NCBI RefSeq assembly: GCF_900111615.1
Contig: NZ_FOHU01000012.1
Coordinates: 38,069-102,068, forward strand
DNA length: 64,000 nucleotides
Source of the DNA: Natronincola peptidivorans
Lineage (GTDB): Bacteria > Bacillota > Clostridia > Peptostreptococcales > Natronincolaceae
Direction: 5' to 3'
The notes beneath the pieces were generated by a model that worked only from the letters and a program-made list of their open reading frames with translations, was not told the DNA's origin and did not search any database. Both the position numbers and the translations under genes were made by a program. Shown here in pieces: positions 8,800 through 18,539 of the stretch. The stretch's first letter is position 1; each line of letters begins with the position of its first letter.

Positions 8800-9612
8800 A
8801 TGGAAAGAGAGATCATTACGAGTCAACAAAACAAGCTAGTAAAACATGTAAAGGGCTTGCATACAAAGAAAAATAGAAGGATGTATAATCAATGTATTGT
8901 TGAAGGGATTCGAATTATTGAAGAATGTCTTAAACATCATATTCCTATAGCTTTTGTCCTTTATACTGAAGAATTAAGAAATGTGCAAGGTGGAAGTGAT
9001 TTATTAGAGAAATTAAAGCGAAACAACAAATTATATGAGATATCTAAGGATCTATATCGGAAGCTGTCTGATACAGAAAACCCTCAAGGTATAATGGCGA
9101 TTGTTGATATAAAAAACACCAGCTTACAAGAGCTTTCAATAAAAGATGAAGATTTCTATATTATTTTAAATGAAATTCAGGATCCTGGCAACATGGGAAC
9201 CATCATAAGGACAGCTGAAGCTGCTGGTGTTGATGCCGTTATTTTAACCAAAGGATGTGTGGATCCATATAACACGAAAACTGTTAGAGCTACAATGGGA
9301 GCTTTATTTCATATGCCTATTATCCAGTTGGAAGGTAGTCAGGAATGGATATACTATTTAAAGAAAAAGGGAGTTAAACTAATAGCCAGTAATCTAAACA
9401 CAGATAATACCTATCTAGATATAGATTATCAGGGAAAAATTGCCATCATTATTGGAAATGAAGCTAATGGTATAGATCAAAGTCTATTGTCCAAAGTAGA
9501 CATGTCTATAAAAATACCTATATTGGGTAAGGTGGAATCCTTAAATGCCTCTGTTGCATCGGCTATACTAATCTATAAAGCAATAGAAAAGAAAAGATTT
9601 ATGAGTCTTTAG
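8800..9612 (+). CDS. SpoU/TrmH-family RNA 2'-O-methyltransferase
   Basis: Protein of 270 residues from the ATG at 8800 (a GTG at 8791 is less well placed). An N-terminal substrate-binding region (about 1-105) precedes a SPOUT methylase with the three motifs NEIQDPGNMGTIIRTAEAAG, IIIGNEANGI and IPILGKVESLNASVA. The enzyme uses SAM bound in a trefoil knot and methylates ribose in rRNA or tRNA. In Bacillus the homologue ysgA sits beside pheST, and here pheST is the next transcription unit. The exact target nucleotide cannot be told. Confidence 0.92.
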   Translation: MEREIITSQQNKLVKHVKGLHTKKNRRMYNQCIVEGIRIIEECLKHHIPIAFVLYTEELRNVQGGSDLLEKLKRNNKLYEISKDLYRKLSDTENPQGIMAIVDIKNTSLQELSIKDEDFYIILNEIQDPGNMGTIIRTAEAAGVDAVILTKGCVDPYNTKTVRATMGALFHMPIIQLEGSQEWIYYLKKKGVKLIASNLNTDNTYLDIDYQGKIAIIIGNEANGIDQSLLSKVDMSIKIPILGKVESLNASVASAILIYKAIEKKRFMSL

Positions 9613-9649
9613 AAATTTCAAAAAATTTACATATATTTATTTAATCCCC

Positions 9650-9678
9650 TTGTTTCCCTCACCAACCTATGCTATAAT
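9650..9678 (+). promoter_or_regulatory. sigma-A promoter upstream of the yqzL-like gene and T-box-pheST
   Basis: TTGTTT at 9650-9655 and TATAAT at 9673-9678 with a 17-bp spacer. No second promoter of similar quality is seen before the T-box, so this probably drives both the small gene and pheST. Confidence 0.7.
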
Positions 9679-9717
9679 GAATCTACAAGAATGGCTTAGG
9701 GGAAGGAGTGTGGTTCG

Positions 9718-9831
9718 TTGAGGATTGCAGAAGCATTTTGGAGAATATTTGAACTAACTGGCTCCATAACAGCCTATATTATGTACAAGAAATTAGAAAT
9801 TAATCAAGAAATATACAATGGTAATAGCTAA
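9718..9831 (+). CDS. YqzL-like small protein
   Basis: A 37-residue ORF that starts with TTG at 9718, preceded by GGAAGGAG at 9701-9708. The peptide begins MRIAEAFWRIFELTGSI and continues TAYIMYKKL. The pattern FW..FE.TGSI.AY..Y..L matches the YqzL family, small Firmicute proteins of unknown function. It ends just before the conserved T-box leader of pheST and after a good promoter, so it is probably read from the same transcript. A family match by eye on such a short protein is suggestive but not conclusive. Confidence 0.68.
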   Translation: MRIAEAFWRIFELTGSITAYIMYKKLEINQEIYNGNS

Positions 9832-9834
9832 GAA

Positions 9835-10060
9835 AGAGAAAAGTATGCTATAGACTATTTTTCAGAGAGAAGATGCCATAGGCTGGAAGCACTTCAAATA
9901 AGTATAGCAGAAGTTCCCTCTGGAGCAATAAAGCTGAAGGTTATAGTAGGCTTTATCGGTTGGACACCGTTATTGTCTCTTGAGTGGCATATATTATATG
10001 CTATTAGGGTGGTACCGCGGAATAAACCTTCGTCCCTTTTTAGGGATGGGGGTTTTTGTA
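9835..10060 (+). promoter_or_regulatory. T-box leader (tRNA-Phe) of pheST
   Basis: The T-box core AGGGTGGTACCGCGG is at 10006-10020, with a terminator (CGTCCC/GGGATG stem and T-run) at about 10028-10058. The likely specifier is TTC (Phe) at 9914-9916. The UGGU bulge fits a tRNA ending ACCA. Uncharged tRNA-Phe should relieve termination. Confidence 0.92.
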
Positions 10061-10097
10061 TTTTTATTAATTATGTTGAATAGGAAGGAGTATTGTT

Positions 10098-11117
10098 ATG
10101 GAAAACAAGCTAAAAGCATTACAGGACAATGCTAAAGTAGAAATCTCTGCATCGGATTCCATGGAGGCATTAGAGAAAACTAGAGTGAAATATTTAGGAA
10201 AAAAAGGAGAATTAACTGAAGTTTTAAGAGGCATGGGTAGCTTGGCAGCTGAAGAGAGACCTATTATAGGCAAAATGGCTAATGAAGTGAGGGAAACCAT
10301 GGAGACTTTGCTTGAAGAAGCAAAAAAAGTCTTAAAAAATAAGGCACTAGAGCAACAATTAGCCTCTGAAGCAATCGATATTACCATGCCAGGCAAGAAA
10401 ATAGAAATAGGGAAAAAACACCCTTTAACACAAGGCTTAGATGAGTTAAAAAACATTTTTATAGGGATGGGCTTTAAAGTTGCAGAGGGGCCTGAAGTGG
10501 AGACAGTATATTATAATTTTGATGCATTAAATGCCCCAGCAAATCATCCTTCTAGAGATATCTCTGATACTTTCTACATCAATAAGGATGTTATCCTAAG
10601 ACCACAAACATCACCTGTACAAGTAAGGGTAATGGAAAGAGTAAAGCCTCCCATTAGGATAATTGCTCCAGGGAGATGTTTCAGAAATGATACACCAGAT
10701 GCTACTCATTCTCCTATGTTTCACCAATTGGAAGGATTGGTAGTCGATAAAGGGATTACCCTAGGAGATTTAAAAGGTACTTTAGAAGTATTTGCTAAAG
10801 AGTTTTTAGGGAGCCATACAGAAATTAAGTTCAGACCTCATTATTTTCCCTTCACAGAACCAAGTGCAGAAATAGACGCATCCTGTTTTAAATGTGGTGG
10901 CGAGGGATGTGGGTTTTGCAAAGGCGAAGGATGGATCGAATTGTTAGGAGCGGGAATGGTACATCCAAATGTCCTTAGAAACTGCGGAATTGATCCAGAA
11001 ATCTATAGTGGGTTTGCTTTTGGAATGGGAATTGACAGACTAGTAATGCTAAAATATGGAATAGATGACATACGTTTATTCTTTGAAAATGATATGCGTT
11101 TCTTAAATCAATTTTAA
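10098..11117 (+). CDS. pheS: phenylalanyl-tRNA synthetase alpha subunit
   Basis: Protein of 339 residues, the standard length. An N-terminal coiled coil (about 1-90) that binds tRNA-Phe precedes a class II catalytic core. Visible signatures are [14 protein letters not shown], the motif 2 region [22 protein letters not shown], the [19 protein letters not shown] insert and motif 3 [14 protein letters not shown]. It forms the alpha2-beta2 enzyme with PheT, whose gene follows 37 nt later under the same T-box. Confidence 0.98.
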   Translation: MENKLKALQDNAKVEISASDSMEALEKTRVKYLGKKGELTEVLRGMGSLAAEERPIIGKMANEVRETMETLLEEAKKVLKNKALEQQLASEAIDITMPGKKIEIGKKHPLTQGLDELKNIFIGMGFKVAEGPEVETVYYNFDALNAPANHPSRDISDTFYINKDVILRPQTSPVQVRVMERVKPPIRIIAPGRCFRNDTPDATHSPMFHQLEGLVVDKGITLGDLKGTLEVFAKEFLGSHTEIKFRPHYFPFTEPSAEIDASCFKCGGEGCGFCKGEGWIELLGAGMVHPNVLRNCGIDPEIYSGFAFGMGIDRLVMLKYGIDDIRLFFENDMRFLNQF

Positions 11118-11154
11118 CTGATGTGATGAAGATAAAATAAGGAGGTTTTAACTT

Positions 11155-13548
11155 ATGCTGGTACCAGTAAAATGGTTAAAAAAATATGTTGATATAAATA
11201 TGAGTACAAAAGAATTAGCAGATAGGATGACGATGTCAGGCTCAAAGGTAGAAACAGTTAAAAAAACTGGTGAGGATATAGAAGGCGTTGTTGTTGGTAA
11301 AATTCTAAAAATTAAACCTCATCCAAATGCTGATAAGCTAGTGGTTGTATTGGTTGACATTGGGGAAAAAACAATACAAATTGTAACGGGGGCAACGAAT
11401 ATAACCGAAGGTGATTATGTACCAGTAGCATTAGATGGTGGACTTTTACCAGGTGGAGTAAAAATAAATAAAGGGGAGCTTAGAGGAGAGGTATCCGAGG
11501 GAATGCTTTGCTCACAGGAAGAACTAGCAATACCCAAATCAGTTATTCCTGAAGAGATGAAGGATGGGATTTGGATACTGAAGGAAGAATATCCTCTTGG
11601 AAAAAAAATAGCAGATGTCATTGATCTACAGGATGAGGTAATTGAATTTGAGATTACTTCCAATAGGCCAGATTGCTTAAGTATGATTGGCATAGCTAGA
11701 GAAGTAGCTGCAACTATTGGAACAACTTTAAAATATCCTAGCATACAAGTGAAGGAAGCGGAAGATAAAAGTAGTGATAAGGTCAGTGTAGTCATAGAAG
11801 ATACTGAGGGATGCCAAAGATATGTTGCTAGAGTAATAGAAGACGTTACCATTAAACCTTCTCCCCAATGGATGCAACAAAGATTAGCAAAAGCAGGGGT
11901 ACGACCCATCAACAATATTGTTGATATAACCAACTATGTTATGTTAGAATACGGTCAACCCTTACATGCTTTCGATATTGACTATGTTGAGGGGCATACA
12001 ATTATTGTGAAAAGAGGAGAGCGAGGTCAATCCTTTAAAACTTTAGACGGTGTAGAAAGAAAACTAAAGGAATATATCACCATGATTTGTGATACAAAGA
12101 AGGAATTGGCAATTGCTGGTGTAATGGGTGGTGAGGAATCAGAGGTTACATCAGCCACCAAAACTATTCTTTTAGAGTCTGCATATTTTGAACCTGAGGG
12201 GATTAGACTTACATCAAAACAATTAGGACTGAGAACAGAAGCATCTTCAAGATTTGAAAAAGGGATTGATCCCAATATTGCTTTAATAGCAGCCGAAAGA
12301 GCTTGTCAACTAATCAAAGAATTAGGAGTAGGAAGAATTTTAAAAGGTGCTGTAGATGTTTATCCAAAACCAAAAGAAGTTGAAGAAAAGAGTCTTCGTC
12401 CAAAGAAAGTAAATGATTTGCTTGGTACAAATCTTACAAATGAAGAAATGGTACAAATTTTAGAAAGTTTAGAAATAGCTACCCAGGATGAAGGAGATGT
12501 TATTAAGGCAAGGATACCTACTTATCGAATTGATTTAAATCAAGAGGCAGACTTTGTAGAAGAAATAGGTAGAATTTATGGCTATGATAATATTCCGGCT
12601 ACGATGGCAAGAGGAAATATTGTTGTTGGCAGGAAAACAAATGGTCAAATAATTGAAGATGTTACAAAGGATGCTTTAAACGCTATGGGGATTAATGAGA
12701 TTGCCACCTATTCCTTTGTTAGTCCAAAAAGCGCTGATAAAATAAGGTTGCCGGAAAATAGTATAAAAAGGAATTTCATCACATTATTGAACCCTCTAGG
12801 AGATGAAACCAGTGCTATGCGAACTAGTCTTCTACCAAATCTATTAGAGGTAATGGCAAGAAACTATAATAGAAAAGTAGAAGGGTTTAAAGCTTTTGAA
12901 CTTGGAAGGATTTTTATTCCTAGGATGGAGGAATCCAGTAAATTACCACATGAACTATCCAATTTAGTCATAGGTATCTATGGAGATGAAGACTTCTTTA
13001 CATTGAAAGGCATAGTAGAAGGATTATTAAATAGATTAAGAATTACAGGATATGAATATGAGGTGGAAAAACATCACCCAACCTTTCATCCAGGAAGATG
13101 CGGCAGTATTGTTTATGGAGATCATACTATAGGTGTATTAGGAGAACTCCATCCTGAAGTATTAGAAAACTATGGCTTAGGCAAAAAGTGCTATTGTGCA
13201 GAATTAGATTTTGAGTTGTTACTTCGTTTAACTCGATTGGATACTATGTATAAACCACTGCCTAAATACCCTGCTATAACAAGAGATTTTGCAGTAGTAG
13301 TGAAAGAATACGTTTTGGTTAAAGAAATAGAGAAAATTATTTTTACAAATGGTGAAGGAATTCTAGAAAACTATAAATTGTTTGATATCTATCAAGGTAA
13401 CCAGATTAAAGAAGGACACAAAAGTATAGCTTATACATTAACCTATAGACATAAGGAGAGGACATTAAAGGATGAAGAAGTAAATATAGTACATGATAAT
13501 ATTTTAAAAGAAATTAAAGAAAAACTAGGTGGAACACTAAGAGATTAA
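11155..13548 (+). CDS. pheT: phenylalanyl-tRNA synthetase beta subunit
   Basis: Protein of 797 residues, full length. An EMAP/OB tRNA-binding domain (about 40-155, with KPHPNADKL) is followed by B3/B4 editing domains (about 210-400), the B5 domain, a catalytic-like core and the C-terminal ferredoxin-fold anticodon-binding domain (about 703-797, YPAITRDFAVVV). It structures the PheS active site and edits Tyr-tRNA-Phe. A GGAGG lies before the ATG. A strong hairpin closes the operon. Confidence 0.98.
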   Translation: MLVPVKWLKKYVDINMSTKELADRMTMSGSKVETVKKTGEDIEGVVVGKILKIKPHPNADKLVVVLVDIGEKTIQIVTGATNITEGDYVPVALDGGLLPGGVKINKGELRGEVSEGMLCSQEELAIPKSVIPEEMKDGIWILKEEYPLGKKIADVIDLQDEVIEFEITSNRPDCLSMIGIAREVAATIGTTLKYPSIQVKEAEDKSSDKVSVVIEDTEGCQRYVARVIEDVTIKPSPQWMQQRLAKAGVRPINNIVDITNYVMLEYGQPLHAFDIDYVEGHTIIVKRGERGQSFKTLDGVERKLKEYITMICDTKKELAIAGVMGGEESEVTSATKTILLESAYFEPEGIRLTSKQLGLRTEASSRFEKGIDPNIALIAAERACQLIKELGVGRILKGAVDVYPKPKEVEEKSLRPKKVNDLLGTNLTNEEMVQILESLEIATQDEGDVIKARIPTYRIDLNQEADFVEEIGRIYGYDNIPATMARGNIVVGRKTNGQIIEDVTKDALNAMGINEIATYSFVSPKSADKIRLPENSIKRNFITLLNPLGDETSAMRTSLLPNLLEVMARNYNRKVEGFKAFELGRIFIPRMEESSKLPHELSNLVIGIYGDEDFFTLKGIVEGLLNRLRITGYEYEVEKHHPTFHPGRCGSIVYGDHTIGVLGELHPEVLENYGLGKKCYCAELDFELLLRLTRLDTMYKPLPKYPAITRDFAVVVKEYVLVKEIEKIIFTNGEGILENYKLFDIYQGNQIKEGHKSIAYTLTYRHKERTLKDEEVNIVHDNILKEIKEKLGGTLRD

Positions 13549-13557
13549 TAAATGAAT

Positions 13558-13591
13558 ATAAACTATGCAACCTATAGGTTGCATAGTTTAT
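13558..13591 (+). terminator. terminator of pheST
   Basis: AACTATGCAACC and its complement form a long perfect stem with a tiny loop at the end of pheT, followed by AT-rich sequence. Confidence 0.82.
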
Positions 13592-13733
13592 ATTATATTT
13601 ACTTAACTTATAAAAGATTTTTAAAGAAAAAATAAATTTCTCATGCTTTTTAAGCAGGATATTATCTATTTGTAAAGAAATGATATATAAAGCTTAATCA
13701 AAATGTATAAGTCCAGTGAGGGGTTGATCTACT

Positions 13734-14294
13734 ATGGAGAAGAAAAATAAAGTTATAATAAAAATAAATGGACAAGACTATCAAATTATAGGAACAGAGC
13801 CAAAGGATTATTTATTAAAAGTAGGTAACTTTGTCGATGAACAGATGGACTGTATTGCAAAGCATAATAATAAGTTAAGCACTTCTATGATTGCTGTATT
13901 GACTAGTATAAATATTGCCGATCAATTCTTAAAAATGCAAAATCAATTTGATACAATAAAAAAAGAGCATGCTGACCCCTTAAATGAATTAGAACAATTA
14001 AAAAATCACTATAATATTGCCTTAAAGGAATTGGAGGAAAAAAGAGAAAGTCTTCAGTTACTACAAAAGCAAGCAGAAGAATTAATGAGCTATAAAGAAA
14101 AAATTGAGACAGAAAACAAAGCACTAAAAGAGAAATTACATAATAATGAAGAAGATTTAGTTAATGCTGAGGCTATTATTAATGATTTACAGAATAAGTT
14201 ATTTGAAAATCAAATCAAACTGGTACAAATGAGAAAAGATTTAGAGGAATATGTAAACAATACAGATACCATCAACAAAGTAAAAAAGATATAG
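13734..14294 (+). CDS. zapA: ZapA-family cell division protein with extended coiled coil
   Basis: Protein of 186 residues. Residues 1-90 match the ZapA fold: a short beta-rich head (VIIKINGQDYQIIGTEP) then a helix with the typical MIAVLTSINIADQFLK core. Residues 95-180 form a long charged coiled coil, longer than in minimal ZapA proteins of about 90-110 residues. ZapA cross-links FtsZ filaments at midcell. It sits after pheST and before a U32 peptidase-family gene, a common order in Clostridia. Confidence 0.85.
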   Translation: MEKKNKVIIKINGQDYQIIGTEPKDYLLKVGNFVDEQMDCIAKHNNKLSTSMIAVLTSINIADQFLKMQNQFDTIKKEHADPLNELEQLKNHYNIALKELEEKRESLQLLQKQAEELMSYKEKIETENKALKEKLHNNEEDLVNAEAIINDLQNKLFENQIKLVQMRKDLEEYVNNTDTINKVKKI

Positions 14295-14384
14295 TCGTCA
14301 AACAAAATCAATGAAAAAAATATTTAAAGTAGTGATATAATAATATTACTGCTTTTTTTATTATAGAAATAGAGAAAGGTGTTA

Positions 14385-16853
14385 ATGATTATGGGAAAAG
14401 TAGAACTACTAGCACCAGCCGGGTCCTATGAAGCATTTCATGCAGCTGTACAAAATGGTGCAGATGCTGTATATTTAGGCGGAACAGCATTCAGTGCCAG
14501 AGCATATGCCTCAAACTTTGAAATGGAAACATTAGAAAAAGCTATGAAGTATGCACATCTTAGAGGAGTGAAGGTTTATGTAACAATAAATACCCTAATA
14601 AAAGATGTGGAAAGGAAAGAATTGCTTCAGTATATAAATAGACTATATAGCATTGGGATAGATGCTATCATTGTACAAGATTTAGGTGTAATACAAATTG
14701 TTAGAGAGGTTTTTCCAGATTTAGAAATTCATTGCAGCACACAGATGACTTTACACAATAGTGAAGGTATAAATTTATTAACAGAACTAGGAGTTAAACG
14801 AGTTGTTTTAGCTAGAGAACTATCTTTAAAGGATATTAAAAAAATTTATGATAATACTCAAGCAGAGCTTGAAGTATTTATACACGGAGCCCTATGCTAT
14901 AGTTATTCAGGACAGTGTTTAATGAGCAGCTTTATAGGAGGTCGCAGTGGCAATAGAGGTAGATGTGCTCAACCCTGTAGAAAAAAATATGAAATCATAT
15001 CCTTAAATAAAGAAATTGTTGCAAAAAGTCAGGGATACTATATGAGTATGAGAGATTTAAATGTATTGAATAATATAGGAGAAGTAATTGAAAGCGGTGT
15101 TTTCTCCTTTAAGATAGAAGGCAGAATGAAAAAGCCTCATTATGTAGCCAGTATAGTAAGGGCTTATCGAAGAGCCATTGACGATTATTTGCTATATAAA
15201 AAACCGTTTATGGATGAAAAAGTAACGAAGGAGATAACACAAGTCTTCAATCGAAAATTTACAAAAGGGTATTTACTAAGTAGCACCACTCAAAATATCA
15301 TTAATCCAGAAAAACCAAACAATAGAGGATTATTCTTAGGGAAAATAAAAGAATATAACATCAAAAACAAAAGAATTACTATTAAGCTTATGGAAAATAT
15401 TCGACAGGGAGATGGCATTGAAATATGGAGCAATATTTCAGGTAGTAATGGAGGTGTTATCAACAAAATATTTTTACATAATGAGCTAATACATGAAGCC
15501 GCTAAGGGAGAAACTGTGGATATTCAATTTTTAGGTTCAATTCAAAAAGGTGATGATGTATTTAAAACTTTAGATTTACAGTTAATGAAGCATATAGAAA
15601 AAAGCTACGAGGCAGGTTATGAAAATAAAAAAGTGAAAATCTATGGAGAGATTAAAGTACTATCTAATATGCCTATAAAACTATGGCTTTGGGATAATGA
15701 AGAAAACATAGTATATCAAGAAAGCAAAGAAATTGTGGAGAGAGCTCGAAAAGTAGCTTTAACTGAGGAGAAAATAATAGAAAATATAAGTAAACTAGGA
15801 AATACACCATTTCAGATGGAAACTATCCAAGTCACTATAGATAAAAATATCTCCATACCAATCTCCTCAATTAATCAGGTCAGAAGAGATGCTGTAGAAG
15901 CACTGTCAAATCTTAGAAGCAATAGAAACACAAAACAGCCAAAACCTTTAGAAAAAATTGTAATCAATCATAGACACACATCGCTAAGGGAAAAAACCAC
16001 TGAAAAGTATAGGCCAAGATTAGCAGTCAAAGTTGATTCCTATCAACAATTAAAGTATGTGCTTCAACAACAGGTGGAGAGGGTATATTACGGAAACACA
16101 AAAAATCTTGAAGCTGCTTTAGAATTATGTAAAAGTAAAGAGGTGGAAATTTATTTTAGAAGTCCGGCTATAATAAAAGATAATGAACAGGAGATACTAA
16201 AAGAAATATTGACAAGATATTCATTTGATGGGCTTTTAGCAGGAGATTTAGGTATGATTGTATTTGGAAGAAAGACTTTGAAAAAGCCTGTTATAGCTGA
16301 TTTTACCTTAAACATAATGAATAGCAGCACTGTAGAGTTTATGAAGAAGCAAGGTGTTTCTGGTGTAACTCTATCCACTGAGTTGGACTTGAAAAATATT
16401 AAAAATTTGAAGGTTAATAGGAGTTTAGAAGTTGAGATAATTGTTTATGGGAAATTACCGATTATGGTTACTGAAGCCTGTCCTTTGATTATTGGTGATG
16501 TATGTAACCATCAGTGCAAAGAATGTAAAGATGAAGCCTTTCATTACCTATGGGGTCTAAAAGATGAAAAGGATGCTATTTTTCCTTTCACAAAAGACGA
16601 GTGGGGAAGAACAGTGGTGTTGAACAGCTGTCCTTTGTATATGATAGATAAAGTTGAAGATTTAGCAAAAATATACACTACATCTTATAGACTAGATTTT
16701 ACTAACGAGACACCTCAGGAAATCATAAATATTGTGACAAATTATAAAAAAAACATAGATATGTACTTTAACAATGGAAGTATTGATAATAGCAAAGTAA
16801 AAGAAGGAATAAATCACTATACTAGAGGTCATTTTTACCGTGGAATTGAATAA
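14385..16853 (+). CDS. U32 peptidase-family protein (RNA-hydroxylation type)
   Basis: Protein of about 822 residues. ATG at 14385 lies 5 nt after AGAAAGG; ATG at 14391 is an alternative. The N-terminal half is a U32 domain starting ELLAPAGSYEAFHAAVQNGADAVYLGG, with the family signature Cys residues in IHGALCYSYSGQCLMSS and NRGRCAQPC. The C-terminal half contains a DUF3656-like region and a second Cys cluster (CPLIIGDVCNHQCKEC). Relatives such as TrhP and RlhA hydroxylate tRNA or 23S rRNA, so RNA modification is more likely than proteolysis. The exact target is unknown. Confidence 0.88.
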   Translation: MIMGKVELLAPAGSYEAFHAAVQNGADAVYLGGTAFSARAYASNFEMETLEKAMKYAHLRGVKVYVTINTLIKDVERKELLQYINRLYSIGIDAIIVQDLGVIQIVREVFPDLEIHCSTQMTLHNSEGINLLTELGVKRVVLARELSLKDIKKIYDNTQAELEVFIHGALCYSYSGQCLMSSFIGGRSGNRGRCAQPCRKKYEIISLNKEIVAKSQGYYMSMRDLNVLNNIGEVIESGVFSFKIEGRMKKPHYVASIVRAYRRAIDDYLLYKKPFMDEKVTKEITQVFNRKFTKGYLLSSTTQNIINPEKPNNRGLFLGKIKEYNIKNKRITIKLMENIRQGDGIEIWSNISGSNGGVINKIFLHNELIHEAAKGETVDIQFLGSIQKGDDVFKTLDLQLMKHIEKSYEAGYENKKVKIYGEIKVLSNMPIKLWLWDNEENIVYQESKEIVERARKVALTEEKIIENISKLGNTPFQMETIQVTIDKNISIPISSINQVRRDAVEALSNLRSNRNTKQPKPLEKIVINHRHTSLREKTTEKYRPRLAVKVDSYQQLKYVLQQQVERVYYGNTKNLEAALELCKSKEVEIYFRSPAIIKDNEQEILKEILTRYSFDGLLAGDLGMIVFGRKTLKKPVIADFTLNIMNSSTVEFMKKQGVSGVTLSTELDLKNIKNLKVNRSLEVEIIVYGKLPIMVTEACPLIIGDVCNHQCKECKDEAFHYLWGLKDEKDAIFPFTKDEWGRTVVLNSCPLYMIDKVEDLAKIYTTSYRLDFTNETPQEIINIVTNYKKNIDMYFNNGSIDNSKVKEGINHYTRGHFYRGIE

Positions 16854-16868
16854 ATAATGTTTTATCCC

Positions 16869-16897
16869 TTGACAGAAAAAAAAGATTGTAATATTAT
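16869..16897 (+). promoter_or_regulatory. sigma-A promoter for T-box-tyrS
   Basis: TTGACA at 16869-16874 and TATTAT at 16892-16897, 17-bp spacer, just before the tyrS leader. Confidence 0.8.
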
Positions 16898-16904
16898 ATT
16901 TCAA

Positions 16905-17152
16905 AATAATACTTTTTGACGATGAAGAAAAAAGTAGCACTTTATGGTTACACCTCAGAGAGTAGACTGGTTGGTGAGAAGTCTATAGTACATAAAGCTG
17001 TGAATTACATTTTGGAGTTACAATGGGAAATCATTGCGGAAGTCAACCGATAGATTGACATGGAGACATCTTTTTATAGATGGAAACTAAGGTGGTACCA
17101 CGGGTCTTGCTCGTCCTTAAACAAGGATGAATAGGGCTCTTTATTTTTTATA
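16905..17152 (+). promoter_or_regulatory. T-box leader (tRNA-Tyr) of tyrS
   Basis: T-box core AAGGTGGTACCACGGG at 17089-17104, followed by a terminator hairpin (CGTCCTT/AAGGATG) and T-rich tail near 17150. The probable specifier is TAC (Tyr) at 17006-17008. The UGGU bulge fits a tRNA ending ACCA. Confidence 0.92.
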
Positions 17153-17174
17153 TTAGAATGATAGGAGGCACGAA

Positions 17175-18413
17175 ATGAAAAATGTATTTGAAGTTTTAGA
17201 AGAAAGAGGGTATATAGAACAAGTTACCTATGAAGAGGAATTAAAAGAGCTAATGGCGAAAGAACCAGTAACCTTCTACATTGGCTTTGATGCAACAGCA
17301 GATAGCTTAACCCTTGGACATTTTCTACAAATCATGGTAATGATGCATATGCAAAAAGCTGGACACAAGCCTATTGTTTTATTAGGCGGGGGTACTACAA
17401 TGGTAGGAGATCCTTCTGGTAAAGCAGATATGCGTAAAATGATGACAAAGGAAACCATAGCAGAAAATGCAGAAAGATTTAGACAACAGTTTGCTAGATT
17501 TTTAGATTTTGAGAATGATAAAGCAACTATTGTGAACAACGCAGATTGGTTGTTAGAGCTGAATTATATCGAATTTCTAAGAGAAGTTGGTAGACATTTT
17601 TCTGTCAATAGAATGCTTGCGGCAGAATGTTATAAGTCAAGGTTGGAGCAAGGGTTAACCTTCTTAGAATTTAATTATATGCTAATGCAATCCTATGACT
17701 ATTTAGAATTATTCCGTAGATATAACTGTAAAATTCAAATGGGTGGGAGTGATCAATGGTCCAATATCTTAGGAGGATATGAATTAGTTAGAAGAATAGA
17801 AGGAGAATCTGTATATGCTTTAACCTTTAAACTACTGACCACCAGTGAAGGAAAAAAAATGGGCAAGACTGAATCAGGTACCATCTGGTTAGATCCTGAG
17901 AAAACTTCACCTTATGATTTTTATCAATATTTGAGGAATGTTGATGATAAAGATGTAGAAAAAATCCTAGCATTATTGACTTTCTTACCTATGGAAGAAG
18001 TGAAAGAGCTTGGATCTTTAGAAGGAGCAGCCATTAATAAAGCCAAAGATGTATTGGCTTTTGAAGTAACTAAAATAGTACATGGTGAAGAGGAAGCACA
18101 AAAGGCACAGGAGGCTGCTAAAGCTCTGTTTAGTGGTGGTAAAACAGCTGATACTATGCCAACCACAAATATTTTAAGGTCAAGGCTTGAAGAAGGATTA
18201 GACATTATGACTCTTTTAGTAGAGACTAAATTGACAGCTTCAAAATCAGAAGGAAGACGTCTTCTACAGCAGGGGGGAATCTCTATAGATGATAAGAAAG
18301 TAGAGGATATTAATCTTCCTATTACTGATAATATGTTTAATGAGGATAGCTTAACCATTAAGAAAGGTAAAAAAGTATACCATCAAGTAAAAATAATAGA
18401 TAAAAAAGTTTAG
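17175..18413 (+). CDS. tyrS: tyrosyl-tRNA synthetase
   Basis: Protein of 412 residues, the usual length for the TyrRS form with a C-terminal S4 domain. The class I core carries the HIGH-like motif in TLGHFLQ and the KMSKS-like motif KMGKT. The S4 RNA-binding domain covers about 345-410. It charges tRNA-Tyr. Controlled by the T-box leader just upstream; a hairpin follows the gene. Confidence 0.98.
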   Translation: MKNVFEVLEERGYIEQVTYEEELKELMAKEPVTFYIGFDATADSLTLGHFLQIMVMMHMQKAGHKPIVLLGGGTTMVGDPSGKADMRKMMTKETIAENAERFRQQFARFLDFENDKATIVNNADWLLELNYIEFLREVGRHFSVNRMLAAECYKSRLEQGLTFLEFNYMLMQSYDYLELFRRYNCKIQMGGSDQWSNILGGYELVRRIEGESVYALTFKLLTTSEGKKMGKTESGTIWLDPEKTSPYDFYQYLRNVDDKDVEKILALLTFLPMEEVKELGSLEGAAINKAKDVLAFEVTKIVHGEEEAQKAQEAAKALFSGGKTADTMPTTNILRSRLEEGLDIMTLLVETKLTASKSEGRRLLQQGGISIDDKKVEDINLPITDNMFNEDSLTIKKGKKVYHQVKIIDKKV

Positions 18414-18439
18414 TGGACAATAATAAAATAATTATATTT

Positions 18440-18478
18440 ATAAGTCTTAGCCATATTATGGGTAAGACTTATTTTATG
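18440..18478 (+). terminator. terminator after tyrS
   Basis: AAGTCTTA and TAAGACTT form an interrupted stem, followed by T-rich sequence. Confidence 0.72.
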
Positions 18479-18539
18479 ATATAATAATACATAATGAGGA
18501 GAAATTATTACAACAAGTGACACTATTCGAGGTGAAATA

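Noticed and set aside
11415..11933. Minus-strand 172-residue ORF inside pheT
   Set aside because: Shadow of pheT codon usage, with no RBS or recognisable domain.
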